Positions 30,446 through 39,709 of a stretch of DNA of 52,145 nt are shown one piece after another. The stretch covers positions 1 to 52,145 of the forward strand of contig NZ_PYWN01000011.1 of NCBI RefSeq assembly GCF_003049505.1. The letters are read 5' to 3'. The notes under the pieces were generated by a model, which did not search any database, was not told where the DNA came from, and saw nothing but the letters and a program-made list of their open reading frames with translations. This DNA is from Metasolibacillus meyeri. Lineage in GTDB: Bacteria; Bacillota; Bacilli; Bacillales_A; Planococcaceae. Position 1 is the stretch's first letter. Every line of letters starts with the position of its first letter. The translations under genes were made by a program, and so were the position numbers.

Positions 30446-32161
30446 TTAACGCATAACTGCTGACAGCAGCACTCTATTTTTTAGCACATCAAACAACCCT
30501 TTACGCGTAATACGAATATATGGTAAATGTGTTGACTGTAAGAATAACAATGTATAAATCGCATCCGTATGATTGTAGCCCCGTTCACGCAACGCATCCT
30601 TTAATGCAATTTCTTTTTCAGTTAATGTTTCAATATCACCATCATACAAACTACCTGCAATCGATAAATCAATCGATGCAATAATTTGTTTATTTTCTGT
30701 TAATAAAATGCCACCATTCATCTCTTTCAATTTTGCAAAGGCAAACTTCATTTCCTCAATATTTTTTCCGATTAAAATAATATCGCCAGTCGTTGAATAA
30801 GAAGAAGCAAAGCCTTGTACACTCGATGCAAAACCTTTAATCATCGTATTAATACGCCATTTTCCTTGTCGATCCACTAACATTAAATAGCATTCATCAT
30901 CCGCGCTATGATTTAAATGCGGAATGCTATACGGCTTTGTAATCACGTCGTTGACCATTTCAATTCCCACTGGCATCGAAAATTGGAAATCTTCATCGCA
31001 TAAGTCAAAATTCATCTGAAGACCACCAAATGCAGACCAATCAATTGTAGGCAGTGATGCTACTTTATCGTTGTCACGTTTTAACCATACGCCTTTAGAT
31101 AAAACGCCTTCTGGTGTTGGTGAAAATTCGTCTTGTAAAATATTAAGAGATGCATAACGACCTGTTGCAATTAATCCATGTAAACCTGTCATATTATAAT
31201 AGCGCGCAATATTATATGTCGCCATATTATAAGCATCAATAGGTGCTACACCTGCATCAAGCGCAGCTCGGATACATTTATCCATAATACCGTCTTGATA
31301 AAAGCTTGGCGTTGAGCCATCTGTCGTCATCATTAAATGATCAAAGACATTTAATTCTTTTGCCACAGCGTCCTTTAATAGTTGTGGTAAGTCAGGACGA
31401 ATCGACGAATAACGAAGTGTCACAGCGTAACCATGCAATAAGCGACTTTCCACTTCCTCAATGGTCATCGCCTCGTGATCACCATCTGCTCCTAACAGCT
31501 TCATGCGTGCCAAGGTTCTCTCAGATGCTCCTGGGAAGTGACCTTCAATTTTTTTTCCTTTTAATTTTGCTACTTGAATCCAATGTAACATTTGGTCATC
31601 TCCGCGTAAAAGCTTTGGCCAAGCAGTTAATTCACCACCGAGCAAGACAGAATCTTGATCGAGCCATTCTAATACAGAAGCAGTCGAATAAATTTCGTCC
31701 TCTAGCTCCGTCTCTGTTTGCGAATCAAAACGTGCCCACCAATAAAATGAAAATGGTAATTGACGCAGTTGCGCCAGTATTGTAAACGCTTTCCTATTAT
31801 CCATTAAAGCAGCAAATGTCATATTATCTGATATGAATGTCGTCGTTCCGGTTTGTGCTGCAAAATCAGCAAAGGATTGCGGATTATATAACTGAAATGG
31901 ATGCACATGCGGCTCAATATAACTAGGAACAATCGTTTTCCCTGCTACATCAATAATTTCAGTCCCTTCTACAAATGCTGGCATACGTTCTCCAACATAA
32001 ATAATACGGTCATTTAAAATCCATATATTACCTTCTAACCATTTTTTGAATATGCTATGTAAATAGCGTGCATTTTTTAACACGATTGTTGGTGCAACCT
32101 TGCCATCAATAACAGCAACTTGCTCTCGAATGTCTTTAATTTTCCAATTGATTTCTGGCAT
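30446..32161 (-). CDS. yerA: Adenine deaminase-like amidohydrolase YerA
   Basis: A 571-residue metal-dependent hydrolase of the adenine deaminase family (ADE1-like). Metal-binding motif EPHVHPF at about 98-104, then GGELTAWP and EGHFPGASE around 190-215, and a C-terminal AdeC-like domain. In bacilli this paralogue sits next to the pur operon and its substrate is less clear than for AdeC. The location downstream of purD suggests a role in purine salvage. ATG with AAGGGGG upstream. Confidence 0.88.
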   Translation of the reverse strand: MPEINWKIKDIREQVAVIDGKVAPTIVLKNARYLHSIFKKWLEGNIWILNDRIIYVGERMPAFVEGTEIIDVAGKTIVPSYIEPHVHPFQLYNPQSFADFAAQTGTTTFISDNMTFAALMDNRKAFTILAQLRQLPFSFYWWARFDSQTETELEDEIYSTASVLEWLDQDSVLLGGELTAWPKLLRGDDQMLHWIQVAKLKGKKIEGHFPGASERTLARMKLLGADGDHEAMTIEEVESRLLHGYAVTLRYSSIRPDLPQLLKDAVAKELNVFDHLMMTTDGSTPSFYQDGIMDKCIRAALDAGVAPIDAYNMATYNIARYYNMTGLHGLIATGRYASLNILQDEFSPTPEGVLSKGVWLKRDNDKVASLPTIDWSAFGGLQMNFDLCDEDFQFSMPVGIEMVNDVITKPYSIPHLNHSADDECYLMLVDRQGKWRINTMIKGFASSVQGFASSYSTTGDIILIGKNIEEMKFAFAKLKEMNGGILLTENKQIIASIDLSIAGSLYDGDIETLTEKEIALKDALRERGYNHTDAIYTLLFLQSTHLPYIRITRKGLFDVLKNRVLLSAVMR

Positions 32162-32203
32162 GGCAAAATGCCCCCTTTTTCTGATACATTTTATTAACTA
32201 TTT

Positions 32204-32428
32204 ATGCAGTTATTTGAACGTCTACGCAAGAATTTAGCAACGCAACAGCTAATCAATCAACAGCGTATTGCCCTAAAATCACAGACAGTTGCCACAGATT
32301 TTAAAGTGGTTTCACTCTTAAGCTTGAAAAAATCTGGACAAGAGTTAGTCGAGACGTATTTGATTCTAAAAATGAAGCATACTACTTCTGTAATGCATCG
32401 CCTTTATCGTATCACAGCACTTTCATAA
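32204..32428 (+). CDS. Small basic protein of unknown function
   Basis: A 74-residue frame (MQLFERLRKNLATQQLINQQ at its start; strongly basic, pI high) divergent from yerA. It has no clear ribosome binding site, which lowers confidence, but a hairpin with a T-tract overlaps its stop codon, as expected for a transcript ending here. I do not recognise a family. Confidence 0.5.
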   Translation: MQLFERLRKNLATQQLINQQRIALKSQTVATDFKVVSLLSLKKSGQELVETYLILKMKHTTSVMHRLYRITALS

Positions 32429-32440
32429 AGCAAAGTGCTG
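32415..32440 (+). terminator. Terminator of the small basic protein gene
   Basis: Stem CAGCACTTT / AAAGTGCTG, loop of eight, then TAAATAACATTTTTT on the plus strand. Confidence 0.75.
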
Positions 32441-32502
32441 TAAATAACATTTTTTAGTTAAATTCGGCAAGTGTCACAGATTTTTAAAAGGAGTGGATGA
32501 TT

Positions 32503-32874
32503 TTGTTAGAAGAAAATATTTCAGAGCGTAGTGCCTTTATGCGTCTTATTTGTGGTGTTTCCATGACAGCCTGTGGCGTTGGTCGCATCGCCCATCGCCC
32601 GAATTGTTGGACAGGTCATATAATGATTGCAGCTGGTGCAATGAAAATTGCAGAAGGAATTTTTCACTACTGCCCGATGAAAGCGATGTTAGGCTCTGGT
32701 ATGCAAAATAGTGATTACACGACTTCACACACATTTGACAGCGCCAATTTTATGTCTACAGAGCAGGTTAGTCAGTTCATGAAAGAATTCTCAGATATCG
32801 TTTCTGGTAATAGCACGGAGACAACTACTCAACCTAAATCAAATGGCTCCAATTCTGTCCAAAATCCTTCTTAA
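32503..32874 (+). CDS. DUF2892 (YgaP-type) membrane protein
   Basis: A 123-residue protein with a DUF2892 core: two transmembrane segments (about 11-28 and 39-54) around AFMRLICGVSMTACGVGRI and GHIMIAAGAMKIAEGIFHYCPM, then a polar Ser/Thr/Asn-rich tail. The TTG at 32503 is preferred as start: AAAGGAG lies nine to ten nt before it, while the ATG at 32497 is only three nt from the same site. Family function unknown. Convergent with purD. Confidence 0.75.
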   Translation: MLEENISERSAFMRLICGVSMTACGVGRIAHRPNCWTGHIMIAAGAMKIAEGIFHYCPMKAMLGSGMQNSDYTTSHTFDSANFMSTEQVSQFMKEFSDIVSGNSTETTTQPKSNGSNSVQNPS

Positions 32875-32884
32875 GCACAAAAAA

Positions 32885-32914
32885 CTATCAGGAAAGATTA
32901 AACTTTCCTGATAG
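32885..32914 (-). terminator. Terminator of the pur operon (after purD)
   Basis: Perfect 12-bp stem CTATCAGGAAAG / CTTTCCTGATAG with TTTTTT on the minus strand. It lies about 135 nt beyond the purD stop and may also end the convergent gene. Confidence 0.88.
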
Positions 32915-33048
32915 CCCCCTTCAAAAGCCAATTATACTGATACAGCAGTTTCTAAATCCATCAATTATGCCCTTTGAAATGCATCATATTTACTGAGGTA
33001 TTTCATATACGTATCTTCTTACAAACATCAAATTTACATATGTGCTAC

Positions 33049-34305
33049 TTATTGAAATGTACGCCAGCCAATATCTTTGCGGAAGAAAAATTTATCCCAG
33101 CTCTCTGTATGAATTGCTGCATATACTTTCTCTTGCGCCTCTTGCAATGTGTCTGCTTTTGCCGCTACAAGTAATACGCGACCACCGTTGCCGACATATG
33201 TGTCATCAACTAGCTTTGTGCCTGCATGGTATACCGCATAGTTTTCGCTAATTGCTTGCAAGTTAGGCAACGCATTGCCTTTTTCTACATCGCCTGGGTA
33301 GCCCTCTGCCGCGATGACTACACCTAGCATTGTTTCATTTGACCATTGTAAATCGAAATATTTTTCAGCCATCAATGCTTGCATAAATAAGCCAAAATCA
33401 GATGTCATACGCGGTAGCACAACTTGTGTTTCTGGGTCACCAAAACGTGCGTTAAATTCAATGACTTTCGGACCCCTTGCCGTTAAAATCAATCCTGCAT
33501 AAAGAATACCTGTGAAGGATGCGCCTTCCTCTTCCATCGCTTTAACAGTCGGCTCGACAATTTCAATATAAGCTCTTGAAACAACATCCTGTGGAATTTG
33601 TGGTACTGGTGAATATGCACCCATACCACCTGTGTTTGGACCTTTGTCGCCATCATATGCACGCTTATGATCTTGTGCAATAACCATCGGATAAATTTGC
33701 CCTTTATGTACAAATGACATAAATGAGAATTCTTCGCCATCTAAAAACTCTTCAATTACCACACGTGAAGAAGAATCACCAAAGCGTTGGTTACCAATCA
33801 TATCGTTTACTGCGTCAATCGCCTCTTGCTCTGTCATTGCCACAATAACACCTTTACCTGCGGCTAAACCGTCCGCCTTGACAACGATTGGTGCACCTTG
33901 CTCTTGAATGTAAGCAATTGCTGGTGCTGCTTCCGTAAATGTGGCATATGCTGCTGTTGGAATATTATATTTTTGCATTAGCTCTTTCGCATATGATTTT
34001 GAACCTTCAATTTGTGCTGCTACTTTTGTCGGTCCAAAAATCGTTAAGCCTTCTTGTTGGAAATAGTCGACAATCCCTGCAGCAAGCGGCTGCTCTGGGC
34101 CAACAAATGTTAAATCAATACTTTGCTCCTTCGCAAATGTTGCAAGTGCTGCAAAATCCATTGCATCAATTGCCACTACCTCTGCATCTGCATGCATTCC
34201 ATCATTACCAGGTGCAACAAATACCTTTTCTACTGATGGTGCCACACTAAATTGCTTTGCAATCGCATGCTCTCGCCCACCACTGCCGATTACAAGAATC
34301 TTCAT
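33049..34305 (-). CDS. purD: Phosphoribosylamine-glycine ligase
   Basis: A 418-residue ATP-grasp ligase: N-terminal GSGGREHAIA, FVGPEQPLAAGIVD, the ATP-grasp KADGLAAGKGVIVA, and NARFGDPETQV near residue 280. It makes GAR from PRA, glycine and ATP, step 2 of IMP synthesis. AGGAGG precedes the ATG. Unlike its neighbours it is 491 nt from the gene upstream (purH), a gap with a hairpin array, a terminator and a tandem repeat, so it may be less tightly coupled to the operon. Confidence 0.96.
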   Translation of the reverse strand: MKILVIGSGGREHAIAKQFSVAPSVEKVFVAPGNDGMHADAEVVAIDAMDFAALATFAKEQSIDLTFVGPEQPLAAGIVDYFQQEGLTIFGPTKVAAQIEGSKSYAKELMQKYNIPTAAYATFTEAAPAIAYIQEQGAPIVVKADGLAAGKGVIVAMTEQEAIDAVNDMIGNQRFGDSSSRVVIEEFLDGEEFSFMSFVHKGQIYPMVIAQDHKRAYDGDKGPNTGGMGAYSPVPQIPQDVVSRAYIEIVEPTVKAMEEEGASFTGILYAGLILTARGPKVIEFNARFGDPETQVVLPRMTSDFGLFMQALMAEKYFDLQWSNETMLGVVIAAEGYPGDVEKGNALPNLQAISENYAVYHAGTKLVDDTYVGNGGRVLLVAAKADTLQEAQEKVYAAIHTESWDKFFFRKDIGWRTFQ

Positions 34306-34382
34306 CTTCCATGACCTCCTAATATAAATAACAAATTTAGTAGTAATATTCTTACTTATAAAATAACTGTTTTTGTAGGGGA

Positions 34383-34490
34383 TTTGCGCTTTTCCCGAGA
34401 TATCTGCGGATTCCTATGATTTATCTGCGTTTTTCTCGGGATATCTGCGTTTTCCTAGGACTTATCTGCGAATTCTCATGAATTATCTAG
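34383..34490. repeat. Degenerate 20-21-nt tandem repeat, about six units
   Basis: TCTGCG (or a close variant) recurs at 34383, 34403, 34424, 34444, 34465 and 34486, each followed by a T-rich stretch and CCTAGGA/CTCGGGA-like bases. No open frame and no hairpin explains it. It lies between a terminator and purD. Confidence 0.8.
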
Positions 34491-34509
34491 CATTCATATA
34501 ATTTCTCTA

Positions 34510-34756
34510 AAATAAAAAACGCTCGCCATCACAGCGAGCGTTTTATCATCATTTGAATAGTCAGTGTACCCGGCCAAAATAGTACGACTATTCAAATATG
34601 ATAATTTGCGATTGTCTCCCCCGGCCAAAGTGGATTATTCAATCGCGATTTTTTACAGCAAGCCCGACCAAAGCCATGCTGCTTTATTATGCCTTCCACG
34701 AAAGCATTTGGAATAACGCTTCTATTGCTCCCCGACCAAAAGTAACAATGAAACAT
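34510..34756 (-). ncRNA. Candidate structured RNA: four tandem hairpins with a shared loop UUUGGYCGGG
   Basis: On the minus strand, TTTGG(C/T)CGGG occurs four times (34731-34740, 34663-34672, 34620-34629, 34569-34578), each enclosed by a different stem: ATTG/CAAT, CAGCA/TGCTG, GCGATTG/CAATCGC, and TTTGAATAGTC/GACTATTCAAA with an inner GTAC/GTAC. Conserved loops on changing stems suggest RNA structure. A TATAAT (34763-34768, weak -35) lies just upstream and a strong terminator ends the stretch, so a free RNA of about 245 nt is possible; a purD leader is the alternative. Strand is inferred from the TATAAT and terminator tract. Confidence 0.55.
34518..34542 (-). terminator. Terminator between purH and purD
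   Basis: Stem AACGCTCGC / GCGAGCGTT, seven-base loop, followed on the minus strand by TTTTATTTT. It lies inside the pur operon, 213 nt before the purD start. Confidence 0.88.
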
Positions 34757-34796
34757 TATTCTATTATAACCGCTCTATTGTACTTATGCTATTATT

Positions 34797-36323
34797 TTAA
34801 TGTTTAAAGTGACGTACGCCTGTGAATACCATCGCGATACCATATTCATTTGCTTTATCAATCGATTCTTGGTCCTTAATCGAACCACCTGGTTGAATAA
34901 TGGCTGTAATACCTGCTGCATGTGCTGCTTCCACTGAGTCGCTCATTGGGAAAAACGCGTCAGATGCTAAGGCCGCACCTTGTGCTTTTTCACCTGCTTG
35001 CTCAAAGGCAATTTTTGCTGCGCCTACGCGATTCATTTGCCCAGCGCCCACACCTAATGTCATTTGGCTGTCTGTTACAACGATTGCATTTGATTTAACA
35101 TGCTTTACAACTGCCCAGCCTAATTTTAAAGCGTTCCATTCTTGTTCCGTTGGCTCACGGTCTGTTACGACATTAATTGTCGCATCATTAAAGCCGTAAC
35201 GATCTGGTTCTTGTACAAGCAAGCCACCTTCTACTGCTACAACATTAAATTGATCTTGCTTCGCTTGTGTAAAGTCGATTGTCATTAAGCGAATGTTTTT
35301 CTTTGCTGTTAAAATTTCTAGCGCTTTGGCTGTAAATGAAGGCGCGATAATAATTTCTAAGAAAATGCCGCTCAATTTTTCAGCTGTTGCTTGATCTACC
35401 TCTTTATTTAATGCAATAATGCCACCAAAAATCGATGTTGGATCAGCTTCATATGCTTTGTTGAATGCTTCTTCAATTGTTGCACCTGTGCCAACACCAC
35501 ATGGATTCATATGCTTTACTGCTACCGCTGCTGGCATCTCGAATTCCTTGACGATTTGCAATGCAGCATTTGCATCTTGAATATTATTGTAAGAAAGCTC
35601 TTTGCCATGTAATTGCTCCGCAAAGGCGATTGAGAAATCCGAGCCTAAGCGCTTTTGGTAAAATGCTGCTTTTTGGTGTGGGTTTTCCCCGTAACGTAAA
35701 TTTTGCTTTAACTCATATGTTAATGTTAAGTTTTCTGGGAAGTCTTCTTCTGTTAAGTGATTTGAAATATATGAATCGTATGCCGCTGTATGACGGAATA
35801 CTTTTGCAGCAAGCTTGCGACGCGTTGCAAGTGTTGTTGTACCATCCGCTTTTAATTCCTCTAATACATTTGCATAGTCTGCTGCATCTACTATTACCGT
35901 TACATACTGGTGGTTTTTCGCTGCAGAGCGTAACATTGTTGGACCGCCAATATCGATATTTTCGATTGCATCATCTAACGACACATTAGGCTTTGAAATT
36001 GTTTCAACGAATGGATATAAGTTGACACAAACAATTTCAATTGGCTCAATGCCATGCTCATTCATTTGTGCTTGGTGTGAGGCATCGTCAAACTTTCCTA
36101 AAAGGCCTCCGTGAATCATTGGATTTAACGTTTTTACACGTCCATCTAAAATTTCTGGAAACTTCGTTACTTCATCGACTGCTGTTACAGGTACATTGTT
36201 GTCTTGTAACATGCTTTTCGTACCACCAGTTGACAAAATTTCATAACCTAATGCCACTAATTCTTTGGCAAACTCTAAAATACCCTCTTTATTCGAAACG
36301 CTAATCAGTGCACGTTTACCCAC
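34797..36323 (-). CDS. purH: Bifunctional AICAR transformylase / IMP cyclohydrolase
   Basis: A 508-residue PurH, usual length about 512. N-terminal MGS-like cyclohydrolase domain ([22 protein letters not shown]) and C-terminal AICAR transformylase with KHMNPCG and the late QPGGS. It does the last two steps to IMP. The start is GTG at 36323, with GGAGG eight nt upstream; the longer frame to 36377 has no such site and covers a non-conserved extension. Confidence 0.95.
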   Translation of the reverse strand: MGKRALISVSNKEGILEFAKELVALGYEILSTGGTKSMLQDNNVPVTAVDEVTKFPEILDGRVKTLNPMIHGGLLGKFDDASHQAQMNEHGIEPIEIVCVNLYPFVETISKPNVSLDDAIENIDIGGPTMLRSAAKNHQYVTVIVDAADYANVLEELKADGTTTLATRRKLAAKVFRHTAAYDSYISNHLTEEDFPENLTLTYELKQNLRYGENPHQKAAFYQKRLGSDFSIAFAEQLHGKELSYNNIQDANAALQIVKEFEMPAAVAVKHMNPCGVGTGATIEEAFNKAYEADPTSIFGGIIALNKEVDQATAEKLSGIFLEIIIAPSFTAKALEILTAKKNIRLMTIDFTQAKQDQFNVVAVEGGLLVQEPDRYGFNDATINVVTDREPTEQEWNALKLGWAVVKHVKSNAIVVTDSQMTLGVGAGQMNRVGAAKIAFEQAGEKAQGAALASDAFFPMSDSVEAAHAAGITAIIQPGGSIKDQESIDKANEYGIAMVFTGVRHFKH

Positions 36324-36357
36324 GATAAAATCCTCCAATGTATGTTGAAAATGTTTG

Positions 36358-36382
36358 GGCTGTCGGAACAATACCAACAGCC
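36358..36382. other. Weak hairpin in the purN-purH gap
   Basis: GGCTGT / ACAGCC with a 13-nt loop, between the purN stop and the purH start. No T-tract. It resembles the arms of other hairpins in the window but is short. Confidence 0.35.
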
Positions 36383-36390
36383 TCTATATG

Positions 36391-36948
36391 TTATTGAAAT
36401 AATTGTTGCAATGTAGCTGTATATAGCTTGTGCTCTGCTTGATGAATACGCGATTCGGTTTCTTCACGCGACTCAGCAACATCAATCGCCACCTGTGCGA
36501 TGATTGGACCTGTATCCATTCCTGCGTCAACAAAATGAACAGTCACCCCTGTCACTTTAACGCCATGCTCAAATGCTTGACCAATCGCATCTTTTCCAGG
36601 GAAAGATGGCAGTAAAGATGGGTGGATATTAACGATACGATTTGGAAATGCCGTTAACAACGTATCACCAATTAAACGCATATAGCCCGCTAACACAATC
36701 CATTCAATATGCATCTCTTGCAGCGCGTCAACAATCGCTTGCTCATAGTGTGCCTTCGATTCAAATGCTTTTGGTGCTAGCTCCAATACTGGAATACCCA
36801 GCTCTTTCGCGCGCGTCACAACAAATGCACCAGGCTTATCTGTAATGACTAGCTCAATTTTAGCATTTAGCTCGCCACGTATGATGCTTTCTGCGATTGC
36901 TTGGAAATTGCTACCGCTACCTGACGCAAATACGGCTATTTTTGTCAT
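36391..36948 (-). CDS. purN: Phosphoribosylglycinamide formyltransferase
   Basis: A 185-residue GAR transformylase: IAVFASGSGSNFQAI, GYMRLIGDTLL, the catalytic block NIHPSLLPSFPGKDAI, and VHFVDAGMDTGPII. Uses 10-formyl-THF. Its ATG shares one base with the purM stop (TAATG), so it is translationally coupled. Confidence 0.96.
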   Translation of the reverse strand: MTKIAVFASGSGSNFQAIAESIIRGELNAKIELVITDKPGAFVVTRAKELGIPVLELAPKAFESKAHYEQAIVDALQEMHIEWIVLAGYMRLIGDTLLTAFPNRIVNIHPSLLPSFPGKDAIGQAFEHGVKVTGVTVHFVDAGMDTGPIIAQVAIDVAESREETESRIHQAEHKLYTATLQQLFQ

Positions 36949-38003
36949 TACACTAAACTCCCGTCATGCTCACCTTTGAAAACAACACCTTCGCCTGCTA
37001 CAACACGACCAATCACATATGCTTTTTCACCGTTTGCTTCAACCGCTTCAAGCACTTTCTCTGCATCTGCTACTGGTACAGCGATAACAAAACCAATGCC
37101 CATGTTGAATACATTATATAAATCTTTATCAGCTAGTTGACCTTTGTCCTTTAAAAATTCAAAGATTGACAGCACCGGCCAAGAGCCTAAGTCGATTTCT
37201 GTTGCAAGACCCTCTGGCATCATGCGTGGTAAATTTTCATAGAAGCCTCCGCCCGTAACATGTGCACAACCATGTACATCTGCTGCTTTAATTGCTGCTA
37301 ATACAGGCTTCGCATAAAGCTTCGTCGGCACTAACAATGCCTCACCAATTGGACCTAATGCCTCATAGCCTTCCACTACTTGATCGACTGCATAGTCATT
37401 ATCCGCAAAAACAATTTTGCGCACTAATGAATAACCGTTCGAGTGAACACCGCTTGAAGCAATACCTACAAGTACATCGCCTTCTGCAATTTTTTCACCT
37501 GTAATGATGGCACTCTTTTCGCAAGCACCCACTGCAAAGCCTGCTAAATCATATTCATCTTCCTCATAAAGCCCTGGCATTTCGGCTGTTTCACCACCGA
37601 TTAATGCTGCACCAGATTGCACACAGCCATCTGCAACACCTTTGACAATTTGCTCAATTTTAGCTGGCTCCGCTTTGCCGACAGCCACGTAGTCTAGGAA
37701 ATATAATGGCTCTGCGCCCTGTGCAACGATATCGTTGACACACATCGCCACACAGTCGATGCCGATTGTGTCATGCTTATCAACCATGAAAGCTAGCTTA
37801 AGCTTTGTTCCAACACCATCTGTACCTGAAATTAAGACAGGCTCCTTTAGGTTTAATGTAGATAAATCAAACATACCGCCAAAGCCACCAAATGTGCCCA
37901 TTACCCCTAAACGATTTGTACGTTCAACGTGTGATTTCATTCGCTTTACAGCTTCATAGCCAGCCTCTATATTTACGCCTGCTTGTTCATATGCTTTCGA
38001 CAT
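36948..38003 (-). CDS. purM: Phosphoribosylformylglycinamidine cyclo-ligase (AIR synthetase)
   Basis: A 351-residue Pur[60 protein letters not shown] and [11 protein letters not shown]. It closes FGAM to AIR with ATP. AAGGGGG precedes the ATG. It is separated from purF by 281 nt that holds a strong hairpin. Confidence 0.96.
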   Translation of the reverse strand: MSKAYEQAGVNIEAGYEAVKRMKSHVERTNRLGVMGTFGGFGGMFDLSTLNLKEPVLISGTDGVGTKLKLAFMVDKHDTIGIDCVAMCVNDIVAQGAEPLYFLDYVAVGKAEPAKIEQIVKGVADGCVQSGAALIGGETAEMPGLYEEDEYDLAGFAVGACEKSAIITGEKIAEGDVLVGIASSGVHSNGYSLVRKIVFADNDYAVDQVVEGYEALGPIGEALLVPTKLYAKPVLAAIKAADVHGCAHVTGGGFYENLPRMMPEGLATEIDLGSWPVLSIFEFLKDKGQLADKDLYNVFNMGIGFVIAVPVADAEKVLEAVEANGEKAYVIGRVVAGEGVVFKGEHDGSLV

Positions 38004-38041
38004 GCGAAAAGCGCCCCCTTTATTGGTTAACTATAATGGGA

Positions 38042-38080
38042 GTGTCTGAAAAGTGGTCTAACACACCACTTTTCAGACAC
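38042..38080. other. Strong 16-bp hairpin in the purF-purM gap
   Basis: Perfect stem GTGTCTGAAAAGTGGT / ACCACTTTTCAGACAC with a seven-base loop, inside the operon and 39-77 nt before the purM start. On the minus strand the following bases are TCCCATTATAG, so it is not a typical terminator. The remaining 38081-38284 shows no gene. Confidence 0.7.
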
Positions 38081-38284
38081 CTTTTCCTATTTTGTTGAAA
38101 CGGTACCTCATTGATAAAAAAGTACCTATCTTTTAAAAACGCTAAGTTTAGCATCTTTCTTTCAAATTTTATAATGAAAAAAACAGCACTAGATTTTTTG
38201 ATGTTCAGAAGTTATTTCGACTTTTTGGACAGCCCTCTTCGGATTTCTTTTGAGCTTGTTCTTAACTAGAAAACGCCCTTATTT

Positions 38285-39709
38285 TTAGCCTAATAATTCT
38301 TTTTCATGTGGTAAAAGTGTGTCTGGGAAAATTTCCGTCGGATATTTTCCTGTGAAGCAGGCTAAGCATAAGCCACGATTTGCATCTTCAAACGGACGAG
38401 CAATCGATTCGACCATGCCCTCAGCCGATAAAAATGTTAAGGAATCTGCTTCAATCGCTTGTCTAATTTCTTCAACATTATGGTTTGCTGCAATTAATTC
38501 TTCATGTGTCGATGTATCGATTCCGTAGAAGCAAGGGTCCGTCATCGGTGGTGATGAAATGACAACATGCACCTCTGCTGCGCCTGCCTCTTTTAACATT
38601 CTGACAATACGACGTGACGTTGTACCACGCACAATTGAATCATCTACCATAATAACGCGCTTGCCTTTTACTACTTGGACAACCGGTGATAATTTCATTT
38701 TCACACCGCGCTCGCGCAATTCTTGTGTTGGTTGGATAAATGTACGCCCAACATAGCGGTTTTTAATTAAACCAAGCTCATATGGAATACCGCTTTCTTC
38801 CGCAAAGCCAATTGCTGCGGAAATACTTGAATCAGGTACACCTGTGACAACATCACCTTCAATATGCGCACATTCGCGCGCTAGCTGTTTGCCCATGCGC
38901 TTACGTGCCATATGCACATTAATACCATCAATATCTGAATCTGGTCGTGCTAAATACACATATTCCATTGCACACATTGCACGGCCTTGCATATCAACAA
39001 AGCGGTCAGATGTTACACCTTTATCATTAATAATTAATAGCTCGCCCGGCTCTACAGAGCGTACAAATTCTGCACCGATTAAATCAAATGCACATGTTTC
39101 TGAAGCAACAACCCAGCCGTCGCCAAGCTTCCCTAAAGATAGCGGACGCAAGCCATGTGGATCGCGTGCAACAAGCATTTCTTCCTTCGTCATAACAAGT
39201 AAAGAATAAGCACCTTTTAATAAATTCAATGCCTCTTTCACTTTTGCACGGAATGGTGATAGCTTACTTTTCTTAATTAAATGCGCTACTACCTCTGTAT
39301 CAGAGCTTGAGTGGAAAATGCTGCCTTGACGCTCTAAATATTGCTTTAAATGATTGGCATTTACTAGGTTTCCGTTATGGGCAATCGCTAAGCTTCCTGT
39401 TGACGAGTGGAATAATAATGGTTGAACATTTTCCATACCGCTACCGCCCGCAGTTGCATAACGTACATGGGCAATTGCTGCCTTACCGTTTACTTTTCTT
39501 AATTTATCTTCATTAAATACCTCGCTTACTAAACCTTCACCTTTTACTGCGCGCAAGCCTTCACCATCTGTTACAACGATACCAGCGCCCTCTTGTCCAC
39601 GGTGTTGCAAGGCATGCAAGCCATAATAGCTAAGGTGTGCAGGACTTGAGTTACCCCAAATTCCGAATACACCACACTCCTCATTTAAGCCTCTGATTTC
39701 AGCAAGCAT
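38285..39709 (-). CDS. purF: Amidophosphoribosyltransferase
   Basis: A 474-residue PurF. From the ATG at 39709 (AAAGGAG seven nt upstream) an 11-residue propeptide [11 protein letters not shown] precedes Cys12, the N-terminal nucleophile of the glutaminase domain (CGVFGIWG), exactly as in B. subtilis. The PRPP-binding loop is [16 protein letters not shown]. The C-terminal cysteines (CFTGKYP) fit the 4Fe-4S form. It makes PRA from PRPP and glutamine, the committed step. Overlaps the end of purL by 25 nt. Confidence 0.96.
   Translation of the reverse strand: MLAEIRGLNEECGVFGIWGNSSPAHLSYYGLHALQHRGQEGAGIVVTDGEGLRAVKGEGLVSEVFNEDKLRKVNGKAAIAHVRYATAGGSGMENVQPLLFHSSTGSLAIAHNGNLVNANHLKQYLERQGSIFHSSSDTEVVAHLIKKSKLSPFRAKVKEALNLLKGAYSLLVMTKEEMLVARDPHGLRPLSLGKLGDGWVVASETCAFDLIGAEFVRSVEPGELLIINDKGVTSDRFVDMQGRAMCAMEYVYLARPDSDIDGINVHMARKRMGKQLARECAHIEGDVVTGVPDSSISAAIGFAEESGIPYELGLIKNRYVGRTFIQPTQELRERGVKMKLSPVVQVVKGKRVIMVDDSIVRGTTSRRIVRMLKEAGAAEVHVVISSPPMTDPCFYGIDTSTHEELIAANHNVEEIRQAIEADSLTFLSAEGMVESIARPFEDANRGLCLACFTGKYPTEIFPDTLLPHEKELLG

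Noticed and set aside
34383-34490. CRISPR array
   Set aside because: The repeat is degenerate and contiguous at 20-21 nt with no separate spacers, and there are no cas genes in the window.
34598-34807. Plus-strand 69-codon frame in the purH-purD gap
   Set aside because: It crosses the hairpin array and ends inside purH; no ribosome site, and structure on the other strand explains the sequence better.
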